64,000 nt of DNA from Morella rubra. Its lineage: Eukaryota > Streptophyta > Magnoliopsida > Fagales > Myricaceae. The DNA is taken from positions 129,478 to 193,477 of the forward strand of contig RXIC02000446.1 of NCBI GenBank assembly GCA_003952965.2, read 5' to 3'. Both the position numbers and the translations under genes were made by a program. Positions 30,114 through 47,224 of the stretch are shown here, piece by piece; positions within the stretch are counted from its first letter, which is position 1, and each line of letters starts with the position of its first letter. Under the pieces are notes generated by a model. The model was given only the letters and a program-made list of their open reading frames with translations. It was not told the DNA's origin and did no database searches.

Positions 30114-32471
30114 GGGAAATTCAATTTTTGGTCACTAGGTTTTAACCCTTTTTACGAAATAATAACTAGAATTTTTTTTTTTTTTTAAAGTTTTTAGTCA
30201 CTAAGTTTATGCCCTTGTAAATAATTGGTCATTCTATCAGTTGAACGTTATTTTGACTAACAGGAACCTGTCCACGTCAGCCACGTTACCTTATCACCCA
30301 TGTTTTTTCCACGTCACTTCCCCTCCAACCTAAAACATTTAAAAACTACAGACCGTTGTTGGCTGAATTAAAATCCAATCCGCACTGTTTTAAGTTTGTG
30401 ATGCCTTAGCCTTGCGAACTACCTCTTTATCGTTTGAGTTTTATTCTTAAGTGTCAAAGCCCAAATCAAAGAGAATTATTGCTACACGAACTTGTCGAGG
30501 TCGGCAGTGGAGACGAATACATCGATCTCGAGGAGGTCAAAGTGCCCATGAGAGTTGGATTCAGAGGGCTGCTCGAACTTGTACGTCGTGGAGGGCGGCA
30601 AGGTCAGTGGCTCTGTTTATTGGGTTGAGCTTGGGGAGAACATCCAGAAGCCATGAGAAGCTGAACCAAACTTCGCAAACAATCGACAAACCCCATATCC
30701 ACATTGCATCCTGGTTGGGGTTGCAAAGACGCCATGCGAGGAACAAAGCTAGAACTACGTACTATATGGATCACAATCAGTAGCCTGTTCAAATAGAAAC
30801 AACATACGGTCATGTTTCACTAGGCACCATGCTACATCATGCGAAACCATGTCTCCTTTAATCGAAGTTGAAAATTTTCAAGTAGAACCCCACAAGCATT
30901 AAACAATATTTTTGTCCTAGAACTACTTGCCTATAGAAGAGCAAAGCAGAAAACAGGGGATATAGAAAGAGTTCTGGTCTAGCGAATAAGAAAATTCCAC
31001 TTTGAGCACAAGAGTCCAGGTGAGAGATGCTGCAATAACTTGAAAATGGCATAAAAATTTTGACAGTTTTAGACTTGGTTCATCTCTTTGAACCAACCCT
31101 CAAGCCCCACTATCACAATCTAAAGCCCATTTCCTTAAGGGCTGTGTGGATAGCTTAAGCAAGCTCGTGCATGCATATCCACTTCATCTTAAAGGAATTC
31201 AAAATAAAGAATGTCATTATACATTTAGGCTGTGTTGACGTGGTGGGGCCAGGATATTTCTTTAGGGGGCGAATTAATTTATTATTATTATTTAAATAAA
31301 ATAAAAAAATAATTTTATATAACGAATTGTAACTTATAACAAAAGAATAGTACGCATATAGCAATTTCAATTTGGATAGATCAAAAAATCAAACACAGAA
31401 ACCTATGATTCTATAAATTTCCTATCATAATTGAATTCGACTATGTTTTAAAGAATAAAAGTTATCTATCAAAACAGTTCTATACTAAAAGTTGCAACAA
31501 TAGCATCTGCGATGTGCCTTAAAAGAGATAAAAGATTCAGAGTAGAAGAAAAGCAGTTTGCCGTTAAAAAAAAAAAGTCCTCCTTCAAAAGTTCAAAAGT
31601 TTTGATTTTGATGAGAGATGACCTAGTTTAAGAAAATGTAACAATATTTACTTTGAAAAGAAAATTTCAACTTCAAAAACCGACTTTCAAAGGAAGTTGG
31701 AGCTTTTGCATTTCCAAAACTCCAAGGCAATATATTTGCATAGAAAAGCCTTCTTTAACTGTTCAATTGACATTTTAAATTTCAAAATTCCTTAATCATA
31801 GGAATTTTTTTAATATTAACTAAATTCCTTAAAATTTGTATAGATATGAACAATTTTCCAAAAAAATTGGAGGGGGGCAGGATAACCAGGTGGGGGGAAA
31901 TTTTTTTCAAAATTCCTTAATATAAGGATTTTTTCAAAAAATTTGGGGAGTGGTGGCCCCTGGATCCACCTCTAGTTGTGCACTTGTAAGGGCTAAGAAT
32001 AGTTGCTGGAATCTTAAGCTCCCTTGTGAGTGGCTTTCAGGGCTTGTCCATAAAATCCGACATGCTCATCCCGCTGTCTTGTCCATAATCATCCCCCCTC
32101 CTTTGACCAAAAAGCATTACCAATGCTGAACCTCCCCTTTGTCTCGAACAACCAGCAGTTGTGGTCGAAATCCCCAGTTTGGCTCCTCAAATGGTGGTTT
32201 GCAAGGCATCACAAACTTAAAACAGAGCGGATTGGATTTTAATTCAGCCAACAACGTTCTGTCGTTTTAGGCTGAGGGAAAGTGACGTAGAAAAAATATA
32301 GGTGATAGGGTAATGTGGCTGACGTGGACATGATTCTCATTAGTCAAAATAATGGTCAAGTGACAGAATGATCAATTATTTACAAGGACATACTCAGTGA
32401 TTAAAAACTGAAAAAAAATGACTATTTCATTAAAAAGGGTCAAAAACTAGTGATCAAAAATTGAATTTCTC
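30114..32471. mobile_element. Pack-MULE carrying a CSLD fragment, copy 2
   Basis: Same ends and same 9-bp duplication AAATTTTTA (30105-30113 and 32472-32480) as copy 1. Because even the target duplication and the outer flanks match, this copy arose by duplication of the spacer, not by a second transposition. Confidence 0.92.
30458..32216 (-). pseudogene. CSLD: Captured cellulose synthase-like D fragment, copy 2
   Basis: Same two exons, intron, TGA and frameshifts as the copy at 25520-27275. It differs at a few bases within the intron (for example near 31370). Confidence 0.88.
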
Positions 32472-33513
32472 AAATTTTTAACTTACCAAACATCACTTAA
32501 AGTCGGTGGTGGAATTAGTAGCTGAATGGATAGGCATGATGCCTAAATGAATGAGGAAAAGTATTTTACGCTATAGACTTTCCCAATGAATGGACGGGCT
32601 CATGCTTATTATAATCTGTTTGTCTCTTAAAATTTTGATTTAATAAAATAATGATTCAATCATCTCTTTTCAGTGTAATAAATATTAAAATTATCATTTT
32701 CTATGCGTCTTGGCAAAATTTTCCTACACTAAAAAATTTTAGCCGCCGAAAATTCTGCAAACACCGGTATATTTCCCCAGCTTTCGAGTCAAAGTAAGAG
32801 AACGATCATTGTCTACGTCTTTTAGCTTCAGCCGGTCTCGTAACGGCACCGGTGCCGTCCACAATTTTTTAAACCCTCGAGAAAAATGCTCATATATTGG
32901 GCCTCATACAATCATCGGTCTCATCAAGAATGGTATTTATATGACAGGCAGGGTCAGAGGTAAGGCTAAACTGAGACATTCATACTTACGTGCTAAGCTA
33001 AGTTTTGTGAAAATTTTAGTACTTCCAAAAATTGTTAGATGCAAAATAAATATTACCACAAACATTTTAACTTTTTTAATTTTCAAGCTGATAATAATAC
33101 TATTTCTATTTCTACTTTTATTTAGAATTTAAAAAAATAAAAAATTTTAAAATTCTCTCTCACCCTATCAAATAATCTCCTTCCATCATAATAAAAATAA
33201 AAAAACTTACTCAAATAATCTCTCTTTACTTTTTCAATAACTCTCACAAAATTCTACTTTTTTTCACTCGTTTCTTATAAAACTCAATAAAAACTCATAT
33301 CTCTCAATTTTTTCAACATTCCTTAAATATTTTTAAATTATAAGGTTTCTAAACAAGTCCTATATTTTTCCTTATTTTAATTGTATGAAATGGTCACCCA
33401 TGACACGTTGCTTGTCACTTTCTTGTGAAGCGTTACAAGTGCGGTACTGATGATGGTTAACTGCAGTTTCTGACTAATAAGAAACTTTAGAGGTGCGTCA
33501 AGCATCTTTACAA

Positions 33514-33550
33514 ATTAAAATGATCTATAAGCAATATAGATCATTTTAAT
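33514..33550. promoter_or_regulatory. 16-bp inverted repeat upstream of F
   Basis: Perfect arms 33514-33529 and 33535-33550 around a 5-base loop, about 100 bp before the F start codon. It could form a hairpin or bind a dimeric factor. Which of these is unknown. Confidence 0.5.
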
Positions 33551-33653
33551 GCATGTTACTAACAAAGGTATATGTATGAGTACCTTCGTTCCAATTCCTG
33601 GAAATGCAGCCGCTGCCTGGCCCTAAAAGGCTAAATCGTTCACCGGGAAAGCT

Positions 33654-37792
<4,139 letters not shown>

Positions 37793-39109
37793 TGCCAAAT
37801 TTGGATATTTAGTTGTAGCGTATTAGGATGCAATTGTATTATATAATTCAATATTATTGTAAGTTGAGGTGGATGGTGATGCTCAGATATAGAGAATTCT
37901 AAATTATATTTATTTCCCTCTCGCTCTTTGCCCTTATGTTCTGGGAAAAATATATTACTTTAGTATAAATACACTTTACACTTTTCAACCATATAAAAAT
38001 CTTAATAATTTGTACCGAAAACTTTTACTTTTGCCACATAACTTTTGACAATGACATTTAGAGTAAAATTATTATTTTTTAAGAGATTAATAAATCAATT
38101 TTCATTAAAATTGATATAAATTTTTAAAGAAGGGGTACAGTATTTGAATAATAATTTGAGGTATAAAATGACAAGATTTTTATAAAGAGATAAGTAGAAT
38201 GTGCAAAGTGTTTTTATTTTTAAAACTTTTTATTATAGTAGCTAAGAAAAATCTGGAAAAGCAAAGCTAATGTTCTATATATTTGGCAGTAGTATGTTAA
38301 GTTGGACAGAAAAAAGTCTAGAAAAAACAACACATAAACATTATTTTAAGCAAAAAACTAACTCAATATTCGCCGGTCGGCCGGAGACATTTGAATGGTA
38401 CTTCAAACAGATCACTTCTAAGAGTTTGGGCCTAAAAATGCATTATTAATGAGCTGGAATTGAACCAGACGTGGAAGAGACAACATTCAATGGTACTCTC
38501 CATTCTGCTCTCAGAAACTCAAGGTTGAGAAACCTCAGAGCCTACGGGGGTAGCCTAATTAAACTAGAAAATTGGAATAAAAACTGGCAATTTTTTTTTT
38601 TGCCAATGTGAGTTAGCTTTCTTTCTATTCCCTGCCATTTTTGGGACCCACAATTAATGGGTATAATTGAATGAAAATATCAGTTGGGGCATTTTTGATG
38701 AAGAAAAAACCATCGTTTACTTTCTCTCTCTTTTCCACATTTTTTCAACCAGTCTACAAAACAATTTTCGTTTGGGGGCATTTTTGTAATAAAAAAAATT
38801 AATTTGCATTTTTCTCTTAATTTCCGGGTGAGTTTTGTTTGGGCATTTTTCTTTTTAAAAAAGGCAAATATAATGTATCTTTTCTCTCTTTCTAACCATT
38901 TAAAAAAAATATTTATATATCATTTTTATACTTTTTCACTAACTCAATCATTATTTAACAACTCAGTATTTGGTCTAAAAATCTATAACAACCTGTAATA
39001 ATATTTTACACTGCTTTTTCACAAAATTCAATAAAATTACTCCGTTATTTTCACAACATTCCCTTACAGTTTGCAAACAGCCCTTACTTTTTTTTTTCTT
39101 TTTTTTTTT
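37793..39109. other. Intergenic region behind F
   Basis: No gene seen. The first 150 bp match the flanks of C and G. The rest is AT-rich with homopolymer runs and is not repeated elsewhere in the window, apart from loose similarity of 38900-39090 to AT-rich tracts in the D spacers. Confidence 0.5.
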
Positions 39110-40649
39110 AATCAAGCCCTTAGTTATTATACTTGTTTTTGTTTTTACCAGTTTGCTACTTCATCGCCACATCAGCATGGACCGTATACTTTGACTTTTT
39201 TTTTTTTCCTTGGCGACGAGTATAATTTGACTGGTTGACTGCAGACTTGCCAGTTTTCTTTTAGTTGCACTTTGTTTAGATCAAATTTTTTTACCTTTTT
39301 AAGAAATTTTTGAAAAAGCAAAAAATTTTATAGTCAAACAACAAAATTTTCAAATTTTTACACCAACTCTATATCATTTTATGCAAACTCTAATAATTTT
39401 TCAATAAAAAAAGTCATCAAATCATCTATCTCTATATTTTTTTTTTATAAAATTTAAATAAATTTTCACAAATTCTCATTAAAATCAATCTACTATCAAA
39501 CATGCTTAAAATTTCACCAACTTTTCACAAACTCCTATAAAAATAAATATCACAAAATTTTACCTGAAAATCTTGAAATATGAAAATTTTTAATTTACCA
39601 AACATCACTAAAGTAAGTGGTGGAATTAAAAACTGAATGGATGGGATGCGTAAATAAACAAGTAAAAATATTTTACACTACAGACTTTGCAGTGAATAAA
39701 CGGGCTCATGCTGTGCCTCTTAATATTTTGGTCTAATAAAATTATAATAAAATAATCTCATATTAAATCGTCTCCTTTCAGTATAAAAAATATTAAAATT
39801 ATCATTTTCTATACTTTTTCAACAAATACCCCGGTAAACAAGGGTATACTTTACCAGCTTTCCAGTCAAAGTAAGAAAACAACTCATTGTCTGCGTCATT
39901 AGCTTCAGCCGGTCTTGGAACGACACCGGTGCCATCCACAATTTTTTCAACCCTTAGGAAAAATCCTCATATATTTTTCCCCCATATTATCACTTGTCCC
40001 TTGAAAAATGGTCTCGATAGGACAGGTAGGGTCAGAGTAACTCAGGTAAGGCAAGACTGAGACATTCATACTTGCGTGCAAAGCCAAGTTCTGTGAAAAT
40101 TTTGAAACTTTTCAAAATCGTTAGATGTAAAAATGAATTTTTGTCACAAATTTTTTAGCTTTTTTATTTTAACATTAATAAAAATTTAATTTTTAATTTT
40201 AAAATTTCGAAAAAAAATTAATAAAAAATGATGCATGAACATCATTAAATCATCAAAAAATAAAAAAATTATGAAGAGTCACAAGTGCACACTCAACCTT
40301 TAAAACTTATAAAACTCAATAAAAAAAAAAAACTGCTCAATCTCTTCTGATTAAGAAGTTCACATGTCCTAAATTTTTCCTTATGTTCATTGTATGAAAT
40401 GATGACCCATGACATGTTGCTTGGCGCTTTCTTGTGAAGAGTTACAAGTGCGGTGGTGATGGTTGACTGCTGTTTCTGATTAAGAAGAAACTTCAGAGAC
40501 GAGTCAAGCATCTTTACGCAAATTAAAATGATCATTAAGCAATATAATTACTTACTTACAAAGGTAAATGTATGTGTAACTAGTTCCAATTCTTGGAAAT
40601 GCAGCCGCTGCCTGGCCCTAAAAGGCTAAAATCGTTCACAGGGAAAGCT
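39110..40649 (+). repeat. D4 spacer, diverged and lacking the Pack-MULE
   Basis: Matches D1 at 24700-25177 and 27531-28640 with substitutions and indels throughout. At about 39583-39600 the two D1 flanks meet across a single AAATTTTTA followed by TTTACCAAACATCAC, the pre-insertion state. The palindrome found before E, F and H is not intact here (about 40515-40545). Confidence 0.8.
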
Positions 40650-41814
40650 ATGTGGTCTGCGAAAGAGTTATTTACATCATTTTTGCTTCTCTCCTTCGCC
40701 TTCCGTAACTCTGTTTCCACCGACACTGTTACGCCAAACCAGCCTATTAAGGACGGCGACATCCTAGTCTAGACCAATAAAACCTTCGCACTTGGATTTT
40801 TCAGCCCTCCAAATTCTAGCCGCCGCTTCGTTGGAATTTGGTATTACCAGCTCCCTGAGGCTAAACGAACTGTTGTTTGGGTTGCAAACAGAGACAATCC
40901 TCTCAATGATACCTCCGGTGTCCTCTCCATCAACGGTCAGGGAAACCTCGTCCTCAACAGCAAAAACGGAAGCATCCCTTTCTGGTCTACAAACACATCG
41001 GTCTCATCGATGAACAATTCCATGGCTCGGCTCTTGGATTCAGGAAACCTCGTCTTGGTTGGACAAGACAGCCAAAGCGTCACATGGCAAAGCTTTGACT
41101 ATCCCTCAAACACCATGCTTCCGTTTATGAAACTCGGACTCTACCTCCGTACCGGGGTTAATCGGTACCTAACATCTTGGAAGTCGGCAGAAAACCCCGG
41201 AACAGGGAACTACTCGTATGCGATTGACCCAAGTGGGTACCCACAGTTGTTCTCATACAAGGGTGGGGATCTGTTGTGGCGGTCCGGATCTTGGACTGGA
41301 CAAAGATGGAGCGGTATACCCGAAATGAGACCTAATGACATCGTCAATGTTAGCTACGTGAACAATCAGGATGAGATCACCATTATGTACGGTGCGACTG
41401 TCCCAAACGTTCTTACCAGATTGGTGTTGGACGAATCAGGAATTATCCGGCGGTCCACCTGGCACGGGAGTAAATGGGTCGAGTTCTGGTTCGCCCCGAA
41501 AGAAACTTGCGACAATTATCGGGAGTGCGGCCCAAATAGCTACTGTGACCCGTATAACCCGGACAAGTTCGAGTGCACCTGCTTACCGGGATTCGAACCC
41601 AAGTCGGCCCGTGATTGGTTCTTGAGAGATGGCTCGGGCGGGTGCGTGAGGAAGAAAGGGGTTTCCACGTGCCGGAGCGGAGAAGGGTTCGTGAAGTTGG
41701 CAAGTGTGAAGACGCCAGATACTTCGATAGCACTTGGACATGAGCCTGTCCCTCAAAGAGTGTGAGAAGGAATGCTCGAATTGTCTTGTACGGCTTACAC
41801 CAGTGCGGATGAGA

Positions 41815-43975
41815 CAAACGGAGGGATTGGTTGCTTGGCGTGGTATGGGGATTTGGTAGACAGAGAACGTATTCAAATGCGGGACAAGATTTATATGTAC
41901 GTGTGGATGCTGCTGTAGTAGGTACTCTTCAGTTTCATAACTCAGTTCATAATTTACTGCATTTCTCACTTAAAAATTGTTGGTTAAACATCACTGAACC
42001 TAAACTACATGATATTAACAATACATTAACGACGTGCACTATAAACGTACAAATTATATATGCTATCCTTTTGTTACGCGGTGCAGCTAACCTTTAGATC
42101 AAACAAATTAGTGCCCAATACTAGCGGTGAAAACTTTGTAAAATTTTGCAAGAGCTAATCTGCTTTTTCTAGTTTGAGGCCACTAAAGTTTTCTGTTTCT
42201 GCATGAGTAAAGTGAGTAGAATTACACTGGCTCTTCTCTGATATTTTTTCATGTTCTTTAATCCTCAACCAAAGATTAGTATGCACCAGTTATTCAAATG
42301 TGTATTAAAGTTTAACTCTTTTGCAAGAAACCAAATGCAACATTTAATGTGCAGATATCTCTAGAAGACGTGACACGCATTTCTCACTTTGATTGATTTA
42401 AACAGTTTCATACACACCCCTTAACCAGTTCCCCCACCTGCCCACCCCCTCCCAAAAAAACAAACTCTCTGCAATTGGACCTATATTTAGCAGTTCTATG
42501 TATTACCTTCTTGGATAATTTGCGGTGTTAATATGCAAAGATGGATGTTTCCCTTTATCTTTTTCCCATTAATCGCAATATGCAATTCGGCAAATGGAAA
42601 TCTTTGAAGGTTTAGCAAGAACCCAACATCAGAACTCAGAAGATGTCACGCAATCACTTAGATGCTATTTAAACAGTTTCATCCACACCCCTTAACCAGT
42701 TCCCCCACCCCCTCCCAAAAAAACAAATCTCTGCATTGGACCTATATTTAGCAGTTCTATCTATTGCCTTCTTGGATAATTTGCGGTGTTAATATGCAAG
42801 ATTATGTTTCCTTTTATCTTTTCCCTTAAGCAATATGCAAAGAAAGATAGTATTCGAAACAAGGGGATTCTGGCGGTTCTTATAGTCTCTGTTGCTGTAC
42901 TATGCTTCTTGGGGTCTCCACTGTGTATTGGTTCGTCATGAAGAAGAATAAAGGTAAGGAAACTGTACGTTTTTCACTCTTTTGTTTGAAGTAGTTCTTT
43001 TTCTTTTCGCCTACATACTTCTTTGAATACTGGTGACAAATGCGGCCAAGGTGTCCTGATTTAATGTGCTAAACCCATTTATCTGATATCGGGCTGAAGA
43101 AAAGAACTATAAACCCATCTCTCTAAGTCTGCGTCAACCGGTTAGGGGTCATAAAAGTGACCCATCCGGACATTTTATAAATGACAACCGGCAACTTTTA
43201 AACTTGAACCCTTCTTTTTTCTTGTCTTTCATTGTCCCCTTTTACAGTGTCTCCTGAGTTCCAGTAAGGGGACTTTTCTGTCGGAATTTATTGTCGCGTA
43301 AGCACTCACTAATGTTAGTAACTGCATTTGATGACAGGGAAGCGGCAAAGCAAATATACCTTTAATGTTGACGGAAGTTCAACATACTTTGAAGAATCTA
43401 CAAGTAGACAGGAGCTGGATGGAAGTACAGGAAACTCAGATTTACCATTCTTTGATCTAAACAAAATAGTTGCAGCCACAGATCACTTCTCTGTTGTTAA
43501 CAAGCTTGGAGAAGGTGGTTTTGGCTCAGTTTATAAGGTAATCTCCCAGGAAGAGTCCTGAAAATAGCATGTGTTAAGTAAAGCTAATTTTCCTTTTCCT
43601 GTTTGAGTTCCGTTCATGTGTGTTAGTAAATCAGCAGTTCATCCTGAATATTCAGGGAATCCCATTTAGGTGAAAGGCTCGCCCATGTAAATCATTCGTT
43701 TGAATTTCTCTCGACAAAAGTGTGCATATATATGACCGAACAAACATTGTACGTGATTTCAGGGTGTGTTATCTGGCGGAAAGGAAATAGCAATAAAGAG
43801 ACTGTCCAAATACTCCGGACAAGGAATAGAAGAGTTCAAGAATGAAGTTGCTATTATTGCTAAGCTCTAGCACAGGAACCTCGTGAGGATTCTAGGTTAC
43901 TGTGTTCAAGGAGAAGAGAAGATGTTAATCTTCGAGTACTTGCCAAACAGAAGTTTGGACTCATTCATTTTTGGT
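41815..43975 (+). repeat. Tandem duplication inside copy G, left copy
   Basis: Matches 43984-45860. It is about 283 bp longer because 42567-42850 contains a second, nested duplication of the intron 1 end (the block with CTTAACCAGTTCCCCCAC). Confidence 0.85.
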
Positions 43976-43983
43976 ATTTCTTT

Positions 43984-45860
43984 CGCGGAGGGATTGGTTG
44001 CTTGGCGTTGTATGGGGATTTGGTAGACAGAGAACGTATTCAAATGCGGGACAAGATTTATATGTACGTGTGGATGCTGCTGTCGTAGGTACTCTTCAGT
44101 TTCATAACTCAGTTCATAATTTACTGCATTTCTCACTTAAAAATTGTTGGTTAAACATCACTGAACCTAAACTACATGATATTAACAATACATTAACGAC
44201 GTGCACTATAAACGTACAAATTATATATGCTATCCTTTTGTTACGCGGTGCAGCTAACCTTTAGATCAAACAAAATTAGTGCCCAATACTAGCGGTGAAA
44301 ACTTTGTAAAATTTTGCAAGAGCTAATCTGCTTTTTCTAGTTTGAGGCCACTAAAGTTTTCTGTTTCTGCATGAGTAAAGTGAGTAGAATTTGCACACTG
44401 GCTCTTCTCTGTATTTTTTTGCTTTAATCCTCAACCATTAGTAACCAGTGGATTCGGCAAATTGAAGGTTTAAGCAAGAACCCAACATCAGAACTCAGAA
44501 GACGTCACGCATTTCCCATCACTTTGATGCTATTTAAACAGTTTCATACACACCCCTTAACCAGTTCCCCCACCTGCCCACCCCCTCCCAAAAAAACAAA
44601 CTCTCTGCGATTGGACCTATATTTAGCAGTTCTATGTATTACCTTCTTGGATAATTTGCGGTGTTAATATGCAAAGATGGATGTTTCCCTTTATCTTTTT
44701 CCCTTAATCGCAATATGCAAAGAAAGATAGCCCTATTCGAAACAAGGGGATTCTGGCGGTTCTTATAGTCTCTGTTGCTGTACTACTGCTTCTTGGGGTC
44801 TCCACTGTGTATTGGTTCGTCATGAAGAAGAATAAAGGTAAGGAAACTGTACGTTTTTCACTCTTTTGTTTGAAGTAGTTCTTTTTCTTTTCGCCTACAT
44901 ACTTCTTTGAATACTGGTGACAAATGCGGCCAAGGTGTCCTGATTTAATGTGCTAAACCCATTTATCTGATATCGGGCTGAAGAAAAGAACTACAAACCC
45001 ATCTCTCTAAGTCTGCGTCAACCGGTTAGGGGTCATAAAAGTGACCCATCTGGACATTTTATAAATGACAACCGGCAACTTTTAAACTTGAACCCTTCTT
45101 TTTTCTTGTCTTTCATTGTCCCCTTTTACAGTGTCTCCTGAGTTCCAGTAAGGGGACTTTTCTGTCGGAATTTATTGTCGCGTAAGCACTCACTAATGTT
45201 AGTAACTGCATTTGATGACAGGGAAGCGGCAAAGCAAATATACCTTTAATGTTGACGGAAGTTCAACATACTTTGAAGAATCTACAAGTAGACAGGAGCT
45301 GGATGGAAGTACAGGAAACTCAGATTTACCATTCTTTGATCTAAACAAAATAGTTGCAGCCACAGATCACTTCTCTGTTGTTAACAAGCTTGGAGAAGGT
45401 GGTTTTGGCTCAGTTTATAAGGTAATCTCCCAGGAAGAGTCCTGAAAATAGCATGTGTTAAGTAAAGCTAATTTTCCTTTTCCTATTTGAGTTCCGTTCA
45501 TGTGTGTTAGTAAATCAGCAGTTCATCCTGAATATTCAGGGAATCCCATTTAGGTGAAAGGCTCGCCCATGTAAATCATTCGTTTGAATTTCTCTCGACA
45601 AAAGTGTGCATATATATGACCGAACAAACATTGTACGTGATTTCAGGGTGTGTTATCTGGCGGAAAGGAAATAGCAATAAAGAGACTGTCCAAATACTCC
45701 GGACAAGGAATAGAAGAGTTCAAGAATGAAGTTGCTATTATTGCTAAACTCCAGCACAGGAACCTCGTGAGGATTCTAGGTTACTGTGTTCAAGGAGAAG
45801 AGAAGATGTTAATCTTCGAGTACTTGCCAAACAGAAGTTTGGACTCATTCATTTTTGGTA
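43984..45860 (+). repeat. Tandem duplication inside copy G, right copy
   Basis: Starts at GCGGAGGGATTGG (ACGGAGGGATTGG in the left copy). It carries CTCCAG where the left copy has the stop CTCTAG in exon 4, so the stop arose after the duplication or was removed here. Confidence 0.85.
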
Positions 45861-45955
45861 TGTCTTTTGTCACAAAAACTTGTTTTATTGTCATAAGAAA
45901 ATGGTACTCAATTACAAATAGACGAGTTCTTTGCATGTAGAATATATATATCTGA

Positions 45956-46201
<246 letters not shown>

Positions 46202-46937
46202 TAGTAAGTGCCGCATTCAATGGACATAATAATTTCAATGGTTTCAACCCTCTATTGTTGTAAGTCAAAGAATACATCCAAAGCACTGTTCCAGACTTCC
46301 TTCTCCTGTTGATGTTACTTAAAACTTAAAAAGTTATATGCTACTTTAGTGCACAAATATGAAGCTATATATCTTTGGTAATTTCTGTACGCTACTGCGG
46401 CCCAGCGGTTATATGTCACCAGAGTACGCAATGCAAGGGCTATTTTCGGTGAAGTCTGATGTATTCAGCTTCGGGGTTTTGCTACTAGAGATTATTACTG
46501 GCAAGAAGAACAGTACTTTTATCATGATGGCCCCTCCTCAACCTTGATTGGACATGTAAATTCATTTACTCAAACTATTAGACGCATTGATGCAATATTA
46601 TTTAGAGTAATATTGACTAATATGGTGTTTTTAGGTTTGGGACCTATGGAGAGAAGGCTCGGCCATGGAAATTGTTGATTCGTCCCTAGGTGAGAAATAC
46701 CCTGCCAATGAAGTTTCAAGATGCATTCAAATTGGGCTTTTATGCGTGCAAGAACATGCAATAGATCGGCCCACCATGTCGGCAGTTGTTTTCATGTTGG
46801 GCAATGACACACCTCTTCCTTCTCCAAAACAACCTGCATTCATCTTGAAGAGTACTTACAATAGTAAAGATGCATCAACCAGCGAAGGAGCTTTTTCTGC
46901 AAATGAAATAACAGTCAGTATGACTCATGGTCGCTGA

Positions 46938-47224
46938 TGCCGTAGCGTAATAGGATGCAATTGTATTATATAATTCAATATTATTGTAAGTTAGAGGTGC
47001 TCTAGATGGTCATGCTCAGATATAGATTAGAGTTCTAAGTTATGATTCTTTTCCTCTCGCCCTAGGCCCTTCTGTTGAGGAAAAAATATTTTGTATACTC
47101 CTATTCTTTTTTGTAAGCATAAAACTAAGACTAAATAAATAAAAATTACATTGCTATTACGTTAAGATATACATTTTGCACTTTCCAACTATATAAGAAT
47201 CTTGACACTTTACACTTATCAACT
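46938..47224 (+). other. 3' flank of copy G
   Basis: Matches the flank of copy C at 15824-16139. AT-rich, no gene. Confidence 0.5.

Noticed and set aside
38395..38480. Possible tRNA gene or tRNA-derived SINE on the minus strand
   Set aside because: A B-box-like GGTTCAATTCC is present, but there is no matching A box or cloverleaf stems.
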